A stretch of 7,412 nt of DNA from Deltaproteobacteria bacterium (GTDB lineage: Bacteria; Desulfobacterota; JADFXK01), in contig JADFYA010000037.1 of NCBI GenBank assembly GCA_015233285.1, forward strand, positions 1 through 7,412, given 5' to 3'. Both the position numbers and the translations under genes were made by a program. Of the stretch, positions 1-6,081 are shown piece after piece (positions within the stretch are counted from its first letter, which is position 1; each line of letters opens with the position of its first letter). A model generated the notes under the pieces. That model did not search any database. It saw nothing but the letters and a program-made list of their open reading frames with translations, and was not told the DNA's origin.

Positions 1-769
1 CCACATCAAAAATCAATCTGATTCCCTGGGGCACCTGACCCAGTTTGACCGTGTTTCCGGTCCGCCTGACGCCGAGCTCCTTTAACATCACCTCCAGCAA
101 GTATCCGGGGTAGAGCAGGGCCTCCCGGCCCATGACGTTGGTGTTAACCAGACTGTGTTGTTTAAATGCCGTTTTCTGGCCCACCCGGCGAAGGAAATCG
201 GTGGTCGGGGTTTCGGGGTCGGCCGATAGGAACCGTCCCTTTTTTCTAGTCAGGGTGACGGTGTTGAAGTTGACGCTGATGGGGTAAATGTTGGCATTGT
301 AAGGATTGGCCGTGCCGGTGCATCCGGGAATTTCATAGTCGGTGAATAGAGTTTGATCGAGAATGATGTTGTTGACGACTTTTACTCCCCGGTCATATAA
401 TGCCCTGGCCATGAGCCGGAGCTCTTCGGACACGATATAGGGATCACAAAAACCTTTGACATACAAGTTGTTACGATTATCCAGGTAAAAATTAGTCTTA
501 AACCGGAAATCCGTCCCCAGGGTCTCTAAAGCAAAATATGATGTGATTATCTTCAAAATGGAAGCCGGAACCAGTGGCTTTTGACTGTTGTAGGACACCA
601 GAGGTTTGCCTCGGCCGTCAATTACTACGGCGGCCCCGCTGTCTCCGGCCAGTCGCGTCAATTGGTCTTGAAAGCTTAACGAGGTGGCCCGGCCTGGAGA
701 AGCCAAAGCAAGTATCAACAATAGTGCTAACAGCGTTGGCCAACTGCGGGTGATCATTCGTTTCTTCAA
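1..769 (-). CDS. dacB: D-alanyl-D-alanine carboxypeptidase/endopeptidase, peptidase S13 (PBP4/DacB-like), 3' end outside window
   Basis: Penicillin-binding-protein-type serine peptidase that would trim peptidoglycan stem peptides in the periplasm. The frame stays open from 769 to base 1 (256 codons), so the C-terminus lies outside. Residues 1-28 are a signal peptide (MKKR n-region, Leu/Ala-rich core, likely cut after PGRA). The nucleophile motif SxxK is S70-I-L-K73 within VPASILKI. Family-like segments follow: FCDPYIVSEEL (107-117), YPISVNFNTVTL (162-173) and GREALLYPGYLLEVMLKELG (214-233). The later SxN and KTG motifs are not in the window. I chose a TTG start at 769 because AGGGAGG lies 8 nt upstream; in-frame ATGs at 793 (poor RBS) and 757 (too far from the RBS) are alternatives. 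It sits about 200 bp downstream of rlmN on the same strand. Cys108 stands where a Gly is usual before DP. Family call is secure; PBP4 orthology is inferred. Confidence 0.88.
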   Translation of the reverse strand, partial: MKKRMITRSWPTLLALLLILALASPGRATSLSFQDQLTRLAGDSGAAVVIDGRGKPLVSYNSQKPLVPASILKIITSYFALETLGTDFRFKTNFYLDNRNNLYVKGFCDPYIVSEELRLMARALYDRGVKVVNNIILDQTLFTDYEIPGCTGTANPYNANIYPISVNFNTVTLTRKKGRFLSADPETPTTDFLRRVGQKTAFKQHSLVNTNVMGREALLYPGYLLEVMLKELGVRRTGNTVKLGQVPQGIRLIFDV

Positions 770-773
770 TTCT

Positions 774-788
774 TCCGCCTCCCTGGAA
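774..788 (-). promoter_or_regulatory. Strong Shine-Dalgarno that decides a TTG start for dacB
   Basis: On the minus strand the bases AGGGAGG are followed by 8 nt and then TTG AAG AAA CGA ATG. This spacing favours the TTG at 769 over the ATG four codons later or the ATG eight codons earlier. The resulting N-terminus (MKKRM) gives a normal positively charged signal-peptide start. The assignment is by inspection only. Confidence 0.55.
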
Positions 789-969
789 TGCATTAACTGA
801 CCAACTGAAAATGATCTCCGATGATAATCCTTCCGACCGATAGTCTAATCGAATATCCATGAGTTGAAAAGCACAGATTACTGAGCCGGAATTATTTTTT
901 TCCCTTCGTCGGGTCTTATAGTGAATGGATGCAAGATCTGGGCCGGACCGAAATAAAAGGTCAGGAAAA

Positions 970-2046
970 TTAATTCACCGATGACAAACCGGCCTGGGCC
1001 TCCAATGCCCTTATTTTTCCCTGCAGTTGACCACAGGCAGCCGAGATGTCGCCCCCTTTGCTCTTGCGAATCATGACCGTGAAATGCCTCTTGACCAGAA
1101 TGTCCTGGAAGGCCAATACGGTTTCCCAGTCCGGAGGAGCCAGGTCCGATCCGGAATGAGGATTGAAGGGAATCAGATTGATTTTTGATGTGGCCGGTTT
1201 CAAAAGTTTGGCCAAACGATGAGCCGCCTGGGGAGAATCGTTTACGCCCTTTATCAAAATATATTCGTAAGTGATTCTACGTGTCAGCGGCAATGGGTAG
1301 CGGTTGCAGGCCGCCAGTAGTTCCTTTAGGGGATAGCGCCGATTAATGGGCATCAGAAACGACCTGGTGTCGTCATCAGAAGCGTTAAGCGACACGGCCA
1401 GATTGATCTTGGTGTCTTGTCCCAGCCGGTCAATCTGCGGCACCAACCCGGAGGTGGACAGAGTCAACCGGCGATAGGCAAATCCGATTCCGGCCGGATC
1501 GTTCAGAATCCGGATGGCCGTCAGGGTCTGGTCGTAATTGGCCAGGGGCTCGCCCATCCCCATAAACACCAGGTTCGTCAACCGCTGGTCAGGCTCCAGG
1601 ATTCGCTTCACGGCCATCACTTGCCCGACAATTTCGCCTGCGGTCAGATTTCGCCTTAATCCGGATTTCCCGGTCAGGCAGAACCGGCAGCCCTGGGCAC
1701 AGCCTGCTTGCGTGGAAATGCACAGGGTCAGGTGATCACGTTCCGGGATCAACACGCTTTCAATCCCAGGGCCGTCCGGCAGGAGAAAGAGGAATTTCCT
1801 GGTACCGTCCACGGATGTTTCCGCCGTGTGAACGGTCAGCCGGCCAATAAAGGAATGATCGTCTAAAAAACTACGGAACATACCGGAAACATTGGTCATG
1901 TCCTCAACGGCCGGCACGTCTTTACGGTAAAGCCAGCCCCAAACCTGGTCGGCCCGGTAGGCCGGCTCCCCCCAGGAGAAAATTAATTCTTTCAGTTGCG
2001 GGAGATCGAAGTCTAAAAGATTCACTTTATGATTAGTCTGGGGCAT
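970..2046 (-). CDS. rlmN: Dual-specificity 23S rRNA/tRNA adenine-C2 methyltransferase RlmN (radical SAM)
   Basis: Cytosolic radical SAM enzyme that adds a methyl group to C2 of A2503 in 23S rRNA, and in characterised homologues A37 of some tRNAs. At 358 aa it is full length. The [4Fe-4S] motif CxxxCxxC is C116-AQG-C120-RF-C123. The SAM-binding segment FMGMGEPLANY spans 161-171. The methyl-carrying second cysteine is C338 in GDISAACGQL, so the residues needed for activity are present. The N-terminal accessory domain (1-100) contains QVWGWLYRK (34-42), typical of the family. The ATG at 2046 lies next to the 7-bp repeat block, and no clear Shine-Dalgarno precedes it (the upstream bases are repeat-derived). 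It lies 203 bp downstream of argC on the same strand. The family call is secure. Confidence 0.96.
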   Translation of the reverse strand: MPQTNHKVNLLDFDLPQLKELIFSWGEPAYRADQVWGWLYRKDVPAVEDMTNVSGMFRSFLDDHSFIGRLTVHTAETSVDGTRKFLFLLPDGPGIESVLIPERDHLTLCISTQAGCAQGCRFCLTGKSGLRRNLTAGEIVGQVMAVKRILEPDQRLTNLVFMGMGEPLANYDQTLTAIRILNDPAGIGFAYRRLTLSTSGLVPQIDRLGQDTKINLAVSLNASDDDTRSFLMPINRRYPLKELLAACNRYPLPLTRRITYEYILIKGVNDSPQAAHRLAKLLKPATSKINLIPFNPHSGSDLAPPDWETVLAFQDILVKRHFTVMIRKSKGGDISAACGQLQGKIRALEAQAGLSSVN

Positions 2047-2050
2047 AACG

Positions 2051-2155
2051 TTCCGTGTTCCGTGTTGCGTGTTGCGTGTTTCGGGTTACGTGTTGCGTGT
2101 TTCGAGTTGCGTGTTCCGGGTTAGGAGTTGGAGGTTACAGGATTCGGGTTGCATT
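2051..2155. repeat. Degenerate 7-bp tandem repeat, about 15 units (TTNCGNG), left arm
   Basis: From 2051 the bases read as consecutive heptamers: ttccgtg, ttccgtg, ttgcgtg, ttgcgtg, tttcggg, ttacgtg, ttgcgtg, tttcgag, ttgcgtg, ttccggg, then more diverged units up to 2155. The register stays exactly 7 bp throughout. The block fills the start of the argC-rlmN gap and ends five bases before the rlmN ATG. Open frames across it are repeat artefacts. Its function is unknown. Confidence 0.85.
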
Positions 2156-2215
2156 AAGAAGTCTTTTCCGAATGGTCTCGAAGCGAAACCGCGGTATCAA
2201 GTACCACCGATAAAG

Positions 2216-2250
2216 AACCCGCAACTCGCAACGCTGAACCCGCAACACCT
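2216..2250. repeat. 7-bp tandem repeat in opposite orientation, about 5 units (AACNCGC), right arm
   Basis: The heptamers aacccgc, aactcgc, aacgctg, aacccgc and aacacct run directly into the argC stop codon. Their reverse complement (GCGGGTT, GCGAGTT) matches the units at 2051-2155, so the two arrays form inverted arms around a spacer of about 60 bp. The pair could fold into a long imperfect stem in the argC-rlmN transcript. I see no terminator T-run. Confidence 0.75.
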
Positions 2251-3281
2251 TAGACCGCCAAGACATCCAGGCCGGTGGTTTCGGCTAAGCCCGACATCAA
2301 GTTCATGCACTGGATGGCCTGACCGGAAGCCCCCTTGACCAGATTGTCGATAACCGAGACGATAATGACCAGACCCGTGGATTCATCGACCTTTAATCCG
2401 ATATGGCAGGAATTGGAGCCCCGGACGTGGCTGGTATTGGGAAAAGATCCTTCCTTCAATATCTTGACAAAACTTTTTTCCCGATAATGATTTGAGAGCA
2501 GGTCAATCAGGTCGGCCGTGGTCGCGTTTCCCTTTAGCTGGGCATAGATGGTGCTGAGCATCCCGCGGGACATGGGGACAAGGTGCGGCGTAAAGGAGAT
2601 CTTGACGTCATGACCAGCGGCCTGGGATAATTCCTGCTCTATTTCCGGACGATGACGATGGGAGGCCACTTTGTAGGCCTTGAAGCCCTCGTTGACTTCG
2701 CAATACAGGACGTCCAGGCTAAGACCGCGGCCGGCCCCACTCGTCCCGGATTTGGAATCGGCAATGATCCCGGTAGTCCGAACGGCTCCAGCCTGGATCA
2801 AAGGAATCAACGGCAAAAGGATACTGGTCGGATAGCACCCCGGGTTGCCGACCAGGTTGGCCCGGCTGATCGCTTCCGGATATATTTCGGCCAGGCCATA
2901 GACGGCCTCGGCCAGTAACTCTTGGGCCGAATGAGGTCCATACCAGGTTTCGTAAACAGCGGCGTTATTGAATCGAAAGTCGGCACTCAGGTCGACCACG
3001 CGTTTTCCGAACCCCCGCAAAGCCGCCACCGCCTCCATGGCAGCTTTATGGGGCACCGCGGTAAAAAAGAAATCCGCCTCGGCGGCCAGCTCGTCTACGT
3101 CCGGGGCCATGAAAGGCGCGTCTATCACGCCCAATAACGAAGGAAACACATCAGAAATCGGCCGTCCTTGATATTCCCTGGAAGTTACCGCGACCAGGGA
3201 TACGGCTGGATGTTTGGCCAGCAGGCGCATCAATTCCAATCCCGTGTATCCGGAGCCGCCAATAATGGCTACTTTAATCAT
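2250..3281 (-). CDS. argC: N-acetyl-gamma-glutamyl-phosphate reductase ArgC
   Basis: Catalyses the NADPH-dependent reduction of N-acetyl-glutamyl-5-phosphate to the semialdehyde, the third step of arginine/ornithine synthesis in the cytosol. At 343 aa it is full length (type 1 ArgC). The nucleotide-binding loop GGSGYTG is at 8-14. The catalytic cysteine is C149 in GNPGCYPTS. The substrate-binding segment SKSGTSGAGRG lies at 176-186. The catalytic histidine lies in SHRHRPEI (207-214), and the C-terminal KGASGQA (317-322) is typical. The start at 3281 has TAGGAG 9 nt upstream. No other arg gene is in the window, so argC is not in an arginine operon here as far as can be seen. It is the first gene of the leftward group, divergent from the DUF2156 gene. 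The family call is secure. Confidence 0.97.
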   Translation of the reverse strand: MIKVAIIGGSGYTGLELMRLLAKHPAVSLVAVTSREYQGRPISDVFPSLLGVIDAPFMAPDVDELAAEADFFFTAVPHKAAMEAVAALRGFGKRVVDLSADFRFNNAAVYETWYGPHSAQELLAEAVYGLAEIYPEAISRANLVGNPGCYPTSILLPLIPLIQAGAVRTTGIIADSKSGTSGAGRGLSLDVLYCEVNEGFKAYKVASHRHRPEIEQELSQAAGHDVKISFTPHLVPMSRGMLSTIYAQLKGNATTADLIDLLSNHYREKSFVKILKEGSFPNTSHVRGSNSCHIGLKVDESTGLVIIVSVIDNLVKGASGQAIQCMNLMSGLAETTGLDVLAV

Positions 3282-3375
3282 CCGGTTTTTCTCCTATATT
3301 AATAAGACTTGATTTTTTGTTTTCCGGCAAAGATTGTTATATTGTAACATGCAAATTTTAGTAGATATTTTTGGC

Positions 3376-3393
3376 TTAAGTTGATAAACTTAA
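3376..3393. promoter_or_regulatory. Perfect inverted repeat, candidate operator near the argC promoter
   Basis: TTAAGTT-GATA-AACTTAA is a perfect 7-bp inverted repeat with a 4-bp spacer, about 95 bp upstream of the argC start. Its size and symmetry suit a dimeric DNA-binding regulator. It does not match the classical ARG-box pattern, so ArgR control is not supported. It could equally be a chance AT-rich palindrome. Confidence 0.3.
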
Positions 3394-3415
3394 CGGCTCC
3401 CCGGGTCTAGAGCCG
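3394..3415. other. Short hairpin, 6-bp stem
   Basis: CGGCTC (3394-3399) pairs with GAGCCG (3410-3415) around a 10-nt loop. On the minus strand it is followed by TTAAGTTT, too poor in T to be a convincing intrinsic terminator. It adjoins the palindrome at 3376-3393. Confidence 0.35.
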
Positions 3416-3457
3416 ATGTTGGAAACTATACTTGAACTTAGACTAGTTCGTCAAACC

Positions 3458-3532
3458 TTTTGGACCCGTCGTGATTTGTTCGCGGTACATCATATGGGAT
3501 CTTCAGACGAAGCGGTCAGGGTTGGTCCAAAA
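3458..3532. other. Long-range inverted repeat enclosing 57 bp, possible structured RNA
   Basis: TTTTGGACC (3458-3466) is perfectly complementary to GGTCCAAAA (3524-3532). Inside, CTTC-AGAC-GAAG (3501-3512) can form a small hairpin. The right arm GGTCC (3524-3528) can also pair with GGACC at 3540-3544, giving two mutually exclusive folds. Just downstream, ACCGGG-GAA-CCCGGT (3553-3567) is a perfect 6-bp hairpin. Neither strand has a following T-run placed as in a standard terminator. No known RNA family is recognised. Confidence 0.3.
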
Positions 3533-3613
3533 AAACAGCGGACCGGGCGGCCACCGGGGAACCCGGTAATCGGGCTAAGTGACCGGCGGCCGGGTTAAAC
3601 GAGTTCTTTTGTC

Positions 3614-3642
3614 TTGACATCGGTAGCACCTCAGACTATGCC
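3614..3642 (+). promoter_or_regulatory. Candidate sigma-70-type promoter for the DUF2156 gene
   Basis: A perfect -35 box TTGACA (3614-3619) is followed by a 17-bp spacer and the weak -10 TATGCC (3637-3642, 3 of 6 matches). This would give a leader of about 85 nt before the ATG at 3733. The -35 is good and the -10 poor, so the call is tentative. Confidence 0.35.
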
Positions 3643-3732
3643 TTCTTTATGCTGCCTTGACTCGAATACCTTCACTGCTTGTCCAAATAACAAAGCAAGC
3701 TGTTTTATATCCACAAACCTGGGAGAGCATTA

Positions 3733-4644
3733 ATGGCCGTGTATCCGGAATTTCCCCAGTTCAAGCCGGTTGAGTTGGGGGATCGAGATATCATACACCC
3801 AAGACTCAAATCATATCAACCCCAAACCTCCGAGTTGACATTTACCAATCTGTTTATGTGGCGTGACCACTACGGATTTCAATGGTCGGTTTACCAAGAT
3901 TTTTTGCTTATCCTGGCCGGCGGCGGTCCCTCCGGCAGGCTTTTGTTTATGCCCATCGGGCCATCGCCAAGAAAAAAAGTGACTCGAATCATTCTAGATT
4001 GGCTCAGCCGAGAGGAGTCCCCGCTCTACGCCCGGATTGAACGGGCTGACCAGCGACTGGTCACGGAACTGGCCGGCGAGGAGGATCTGCTGGTCGAGCA
4101 GACTCGGGATGCGTTTGACTATGTATATGAAATAGGCGACTTAATCAAATTGACCGGGAATAAATATCATTCCAAAAAAAACCATATTAACCGGTTTATG
4201 CGATTATATTCGTCTAGCTACGAGGTATTATCGGAAAATCATATTTCGGCTTGTCTTGACCTGGCCGACCAATGGTGTACCTTGCGCCGGTGCGAGGAAG
4301 ATATGAACTTAATGGGGGAGTGGGAGGCTCTAAGGGAGGCCTTGACCCATTTCCGAGAACTGGAGCTTTCCGGTGGCGTTATTTTGCTGAATGGCCGGGT
4401 GATGGCTTTCACCCTGGGCGAAATGTTGAACAGCCAGACCGCGGTAGTTCATATTGAAAAAGCCGATTCAGCCGTTCCCGAGCTTTATGCCGTGATTAAT
4501 CGGGAGTTTTGCGCCAACCGTTGGTCCGAAGTCCCCCTGATCAATCGGGAGCAAGACTGCGGTGAACCGGGTTTGAGGAAGGCGAAACTATCTTATCACC
4601 CCCATCATCTGGAAGAGAAGTTCCTGATTAAACTGAAACAATAA
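3733..4644 (+). CDS. DUF2156 / LPG-synthase C-terminal domain protein (GNAT-like fold)
   Basis: A 303-aa cytosolic protein with no signal peptide or membrane segment, matching the stand-alone DUF2156 family related to the catalytic domain of phosphatidylglycerol lysyltransferase (MprF), a tandem GNAT-like fold. Visible hallmarks are the N-terminal TFTNLFMWRDHYGFQ (36-50), the basic motif LTGNKYHSKKNHINRF (140-155), VVHIEKAD (238-245) and the C-terminal NREQDCGEPGLRKAKLSYHP (271-290). Known relatives transfer aminoacyl groups from charged tRNA to lipids, but this protein lacks the MprF membrane domain and its substrate is unknown. GGGAG lies 7 nt before the ATG. The lipoprotein gene follows 110 bp downstream on the same strand, so co-transcription is possible. 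The family is confident; the function is not. Confidence 0.85.
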   Translation: MAVYPEFPQFKPVELGDRDIIHPRLKSYQPQTSELTFTNLFMWRDHYGFQWSVYQDFLLILAGGGPSGRLLFMPIGPSPRKKVTRIILDWLSREESPLYARIERADQRLVTELAGEEDLLVEQTRDAFDYVYEIGDLIKLTGNKYHSKKNHINRFMRLYSSSYEVLSENHISACLDLADQWCTLRRCEEDMNLMGEWEALREALTHFRELELSGGVILLNGRVMAFTLGEMLNSQTAVVHIEKADSAVPELYAVINREFCANRWSEVPLINREQDCGEPGLRKAKLSYHPHHLEEKFLIKLKQ

Positions 4645-4754
4645 GTTGACCTAAGCGATCCTAAGCAATTTGCCTATGAATTCAGCCTTATTAATTTGAC
4701 TTGACCAGATGGCCGGCATCGATGGCTGCGCAACCCTGGGTCGGGAGGAAAACG

Positions 4755-5354
4755 ATGAAAAAGATCGGAACTGTCTGTCTGATTCTACTATTGTCATGTG
4801 GCTTAGCGTCATGCGCCCAGACCTCCGGACAGGTCACCCCACAACCTGGAGTGGCCTATTATCCGTTGGGGAAGCTATTGTTTTCCGACATGGAAGGCAT
4901 TGCCTTTGACAAGCTTAATGATCCGGTGTTTTTGAAGAGTTTGATTGAACGCGCCGTCAAACTGTCAAAGCTTAACCTGGTCAACATGGCCGAGCAAAAA
5001 TATGAGCCATATGGTGTGTCCATCTTGGCCAATGTCCGAGAGGGCCACATCACCATTACGACCTGGCCGGAGTTTGGTTATGCCGCAGTGGACGTGCTGA
5101 TCTACGGCAAAAATGATCCGGCAGATACTTTCTTTTATATCAAGGATCGGCTCGGCCCGATCAAGCTTAAGACTGAAGTGATGGACCGCGGGCCGATCAG
5201 CACCGACCTGAAGCCGCAATTACCGCGCCGGTTGCAAAAAGGTCTTAGGAGTTCTCCTGGGACTCATGCTCCCAAAGAAAACACTTCAGGAACAAACTCC
5301 TCAACTGGAAGTTCTCCCAACGAAAGCGTCTCCGGCCCAAAATCTACAGAATAG
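4755..5354 (+). CDS. Lipoprotein with a catalytically degenerate S-adenosylmethionine decarboxylase (SpeD/SpeH-like) domain
   Basis: A 199-aa product. Residues 1-20 are a lipoprotein signal (MKK, hydrophobic core, lipobox LASC with C20). Ala at +2 carries no inner-membrane retention signal. Residues 38-146 follow prokaryotic AdoMet decarboxylase: LGKLLFSDMEGIAFDKLND (38-56), YEPYGVS (83-89), EGHITITTWPEFGYAAVD (96-113) and a closing DRG (144-146). Active enzymes (e.g. Thermotoga maritima) have ESH, IHTWPE and a Cys before Gly. Here the pyruvoyl-forming Ser is G97, the His is T102 and the Cys is Y117. It should therefore neither self-cleave nor decarboxylate. Residues 147-199 are a Ser/Thr/Pro/Gly-rich, probably disordered tail. 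The start at 4755 follows GGGAGG; a longer frame from 4701 would bury the signal peptide. A binding or structural envelope role is inferred; its ligand is unknown. Confidence 0.85.
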   Translation: MKKIGTVCLILLLSCGLASCAQTSGQVTPQPGVAYYPLGKLLFSDMEGIAFDKLNDPVFLKSLIERAVKLSKLNLVNMAEQKYEPYGVSILANVREGHITITTWPEFGYAAVDVLIYGKNDPADTFFYIKDRLGPIKLKTEVMDRGPISTDLKPQLPRRLQKGLRSSPGTHAPKENTSGTNSSTGSSPNESVSGPKSTE

Positions 5355-5427
5355 ACCACGGCGGCGGGGTGATGTTTTTTGTTTTACATAATTATTATGG
5401 CTGGCTGTAACTTCCACCGAGGGATAA

Positions 5428-5446
5428 ACCGGGCGGCCGGCCGGGC
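5428..5446. other. GC-rich palindromic element upstream of the pRiA4b ORF-3-like gene
   Basis: CGGCCGGCCG (5434-5443) is a perfect 10-bp palindrome within a longer GC-only stretch, set in an otherwise mixed intergenic gap of about 158 bp. The 11-mer ACCGGGCGGCC at 5428-5438 also occurs at 3542-3552 in the other intergenic region. It has no T-run and is not a standard terminator. Confidence 0.3.
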
Positions 5447-5512
5447 ACAACACTCAGTGGGGTGTGTTTAGGTAACAAATTGGTTTTCTGGTCTAATCTA
5501 CTGAGGAACGTT

Positions 5513-5977
5513 ATGAAAACATACGTCTTCCGAATACGTCTTAAAGACAACAAAAACGTCTGGCGTGATGTGGAGATTAAGGCCGATCAAACTCTGGCTG
5601 ACCTGCACAACATCATTTTTTCCACCTTTAACCGGTATGAGCCCCATCTCTATTCATTTTTCCTGAGTAATCAACCGTGGGATAATGAATCGGAATATGG
5701 ACTGCCCTATGAAGGCTTTGCCGGGGTCAAAGATAGCCGCCAGGCCAAATTGGATGAACTCGGTATCCAACCGGGACACAAGTTTTTATAGGTTTTTGAT
5801 TATGGTGATGAATGGTGGCATGCCCTGGAGCTTAAAAAAATAAACGAACATGCCCCGGCCGGTGTTTATCCCAAACTCGTTAAGGCCAAAGGGGACGCTC
5901 CGCCGCAGTATCCTGATGAGGCCGAATCATCGGAAGGACTCAAGGAAGAAGATGATGACTATGAAGATACCGCCTAA
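5513..5977 (+). pseudogene. Plasmid pRiA4b ORF-3-like protein gene interrupted by one in-frame amber codon
   Basis: Read from the ATG at 5513 (GAGG 6 nt upstream), the frame gives 92 residues, then TAG (5789-5791), then 61 further sense codons to TAA at 5975-5977. The N-part has the family pattern of an early WRDVEI (17-22) and LADLHNII (28-35). The C-part carries the conserved VFDYGDEWWH (94-103) and an acidic tail (EEDDDYEDTA). The TAG sits where the family usually has a Tyr (KFxY-x-DxGDxW), one base from TAT or TAC. The downstream segment has no ATG, GTG or TTG in frame, so it cannot easily be made alone. Options are a recent nonsense mutation, a sequencing error, or amber decoding. The family's molecular role is not established; it is often found on plasmids and in accessory regions. 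Confidence 0.8.
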
Positions 5978-6081
5978 TCGGCGGGGATTGAAGCCTAACC
6001 TGGTGCCGGCTACGTGTACAAATCCTCTGGCTGCCGTGACGAGGTTATTGTTAACAAACCAATTACGGTCTCTAACCTGAT

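Larger units (their letters stand above)
3282..3732. other. Divergent intergenic region (about 450 bp) between argC and the DUF2156 gene
   Basis: This stretch separates two divergently transcribed genes and should hold both promoters. The argC-proximal part (about 3290-3390) is AT-rich and ends in an 18-bp palindrome. The middle (3394-3600) becomes GC-rich and contains several nested inverted repeats. The right part has a near-consensus -35 box. One 60-codon open frame (3416-3598) lacks a Shine-Dalgarno and resembles nothing I recognise, so I do not call it a gene. I see no tRNA or known riboswitch. Confidence 0.7.

Noticed and set aside
618..860. 80-codon minus-strand open frame starting at 860
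   Set aside because: It overlaps the start of the carboxypeptidase gene in another frame, whereas that gene has a signal peptide and the SxxK motif.
2069..2338. 89-codon plus-strand open frame rich in VLRVS-like repeats
   Set aside because: The repeat peptide is a product of the 7-bp DNA array read in three frames and the remainder overlaps argC antisense; not a gene.
3470..3500. Minus-strand segment containing GTACCGCG, reminiscent of the T-box antiterminator core, upstream of argC
   Set aside because: Only the short core is similar; the preceding GGTGG is missing, there is no following terminator hairpin with T-run and no Stem I elements were seen, so a T-box riboswitch is not supported.
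3416..3598. 60-codon open frame on the plus strand in the divergent intergenic region
   Set aside because: No Shine-Dalgarno before the ATG, no recognisable motif, and it overlaps the nested inverted repeats; most likely a chance frame or an unidentifiable remnant.
4701..4754. Upstream start adding 18 residues to the AdoMetDC-like lipoprotein
   Set aside because: It would move the signal peptide away from the N-terminus; GGGAGG directly before the ATG at 4755 supports the shorter form.
5462..5512. Upstream GTG start extending the pRiA4b ORF-3-like gene by 17 codons
   Set aside because: The ATG at 5513 has GAGG at good spacing and begins where family members begin (MKTYVFRIRL); the extension shows no conserved pattern.
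5789..5791. Pyrrolysine insertion at the amber codon
   Set aside because: Not rejected outright, but pyrrolysine is known mainly from methylamine methyltransferases and no pyl gene is in the window; a point mutation or sequence error is simpler.
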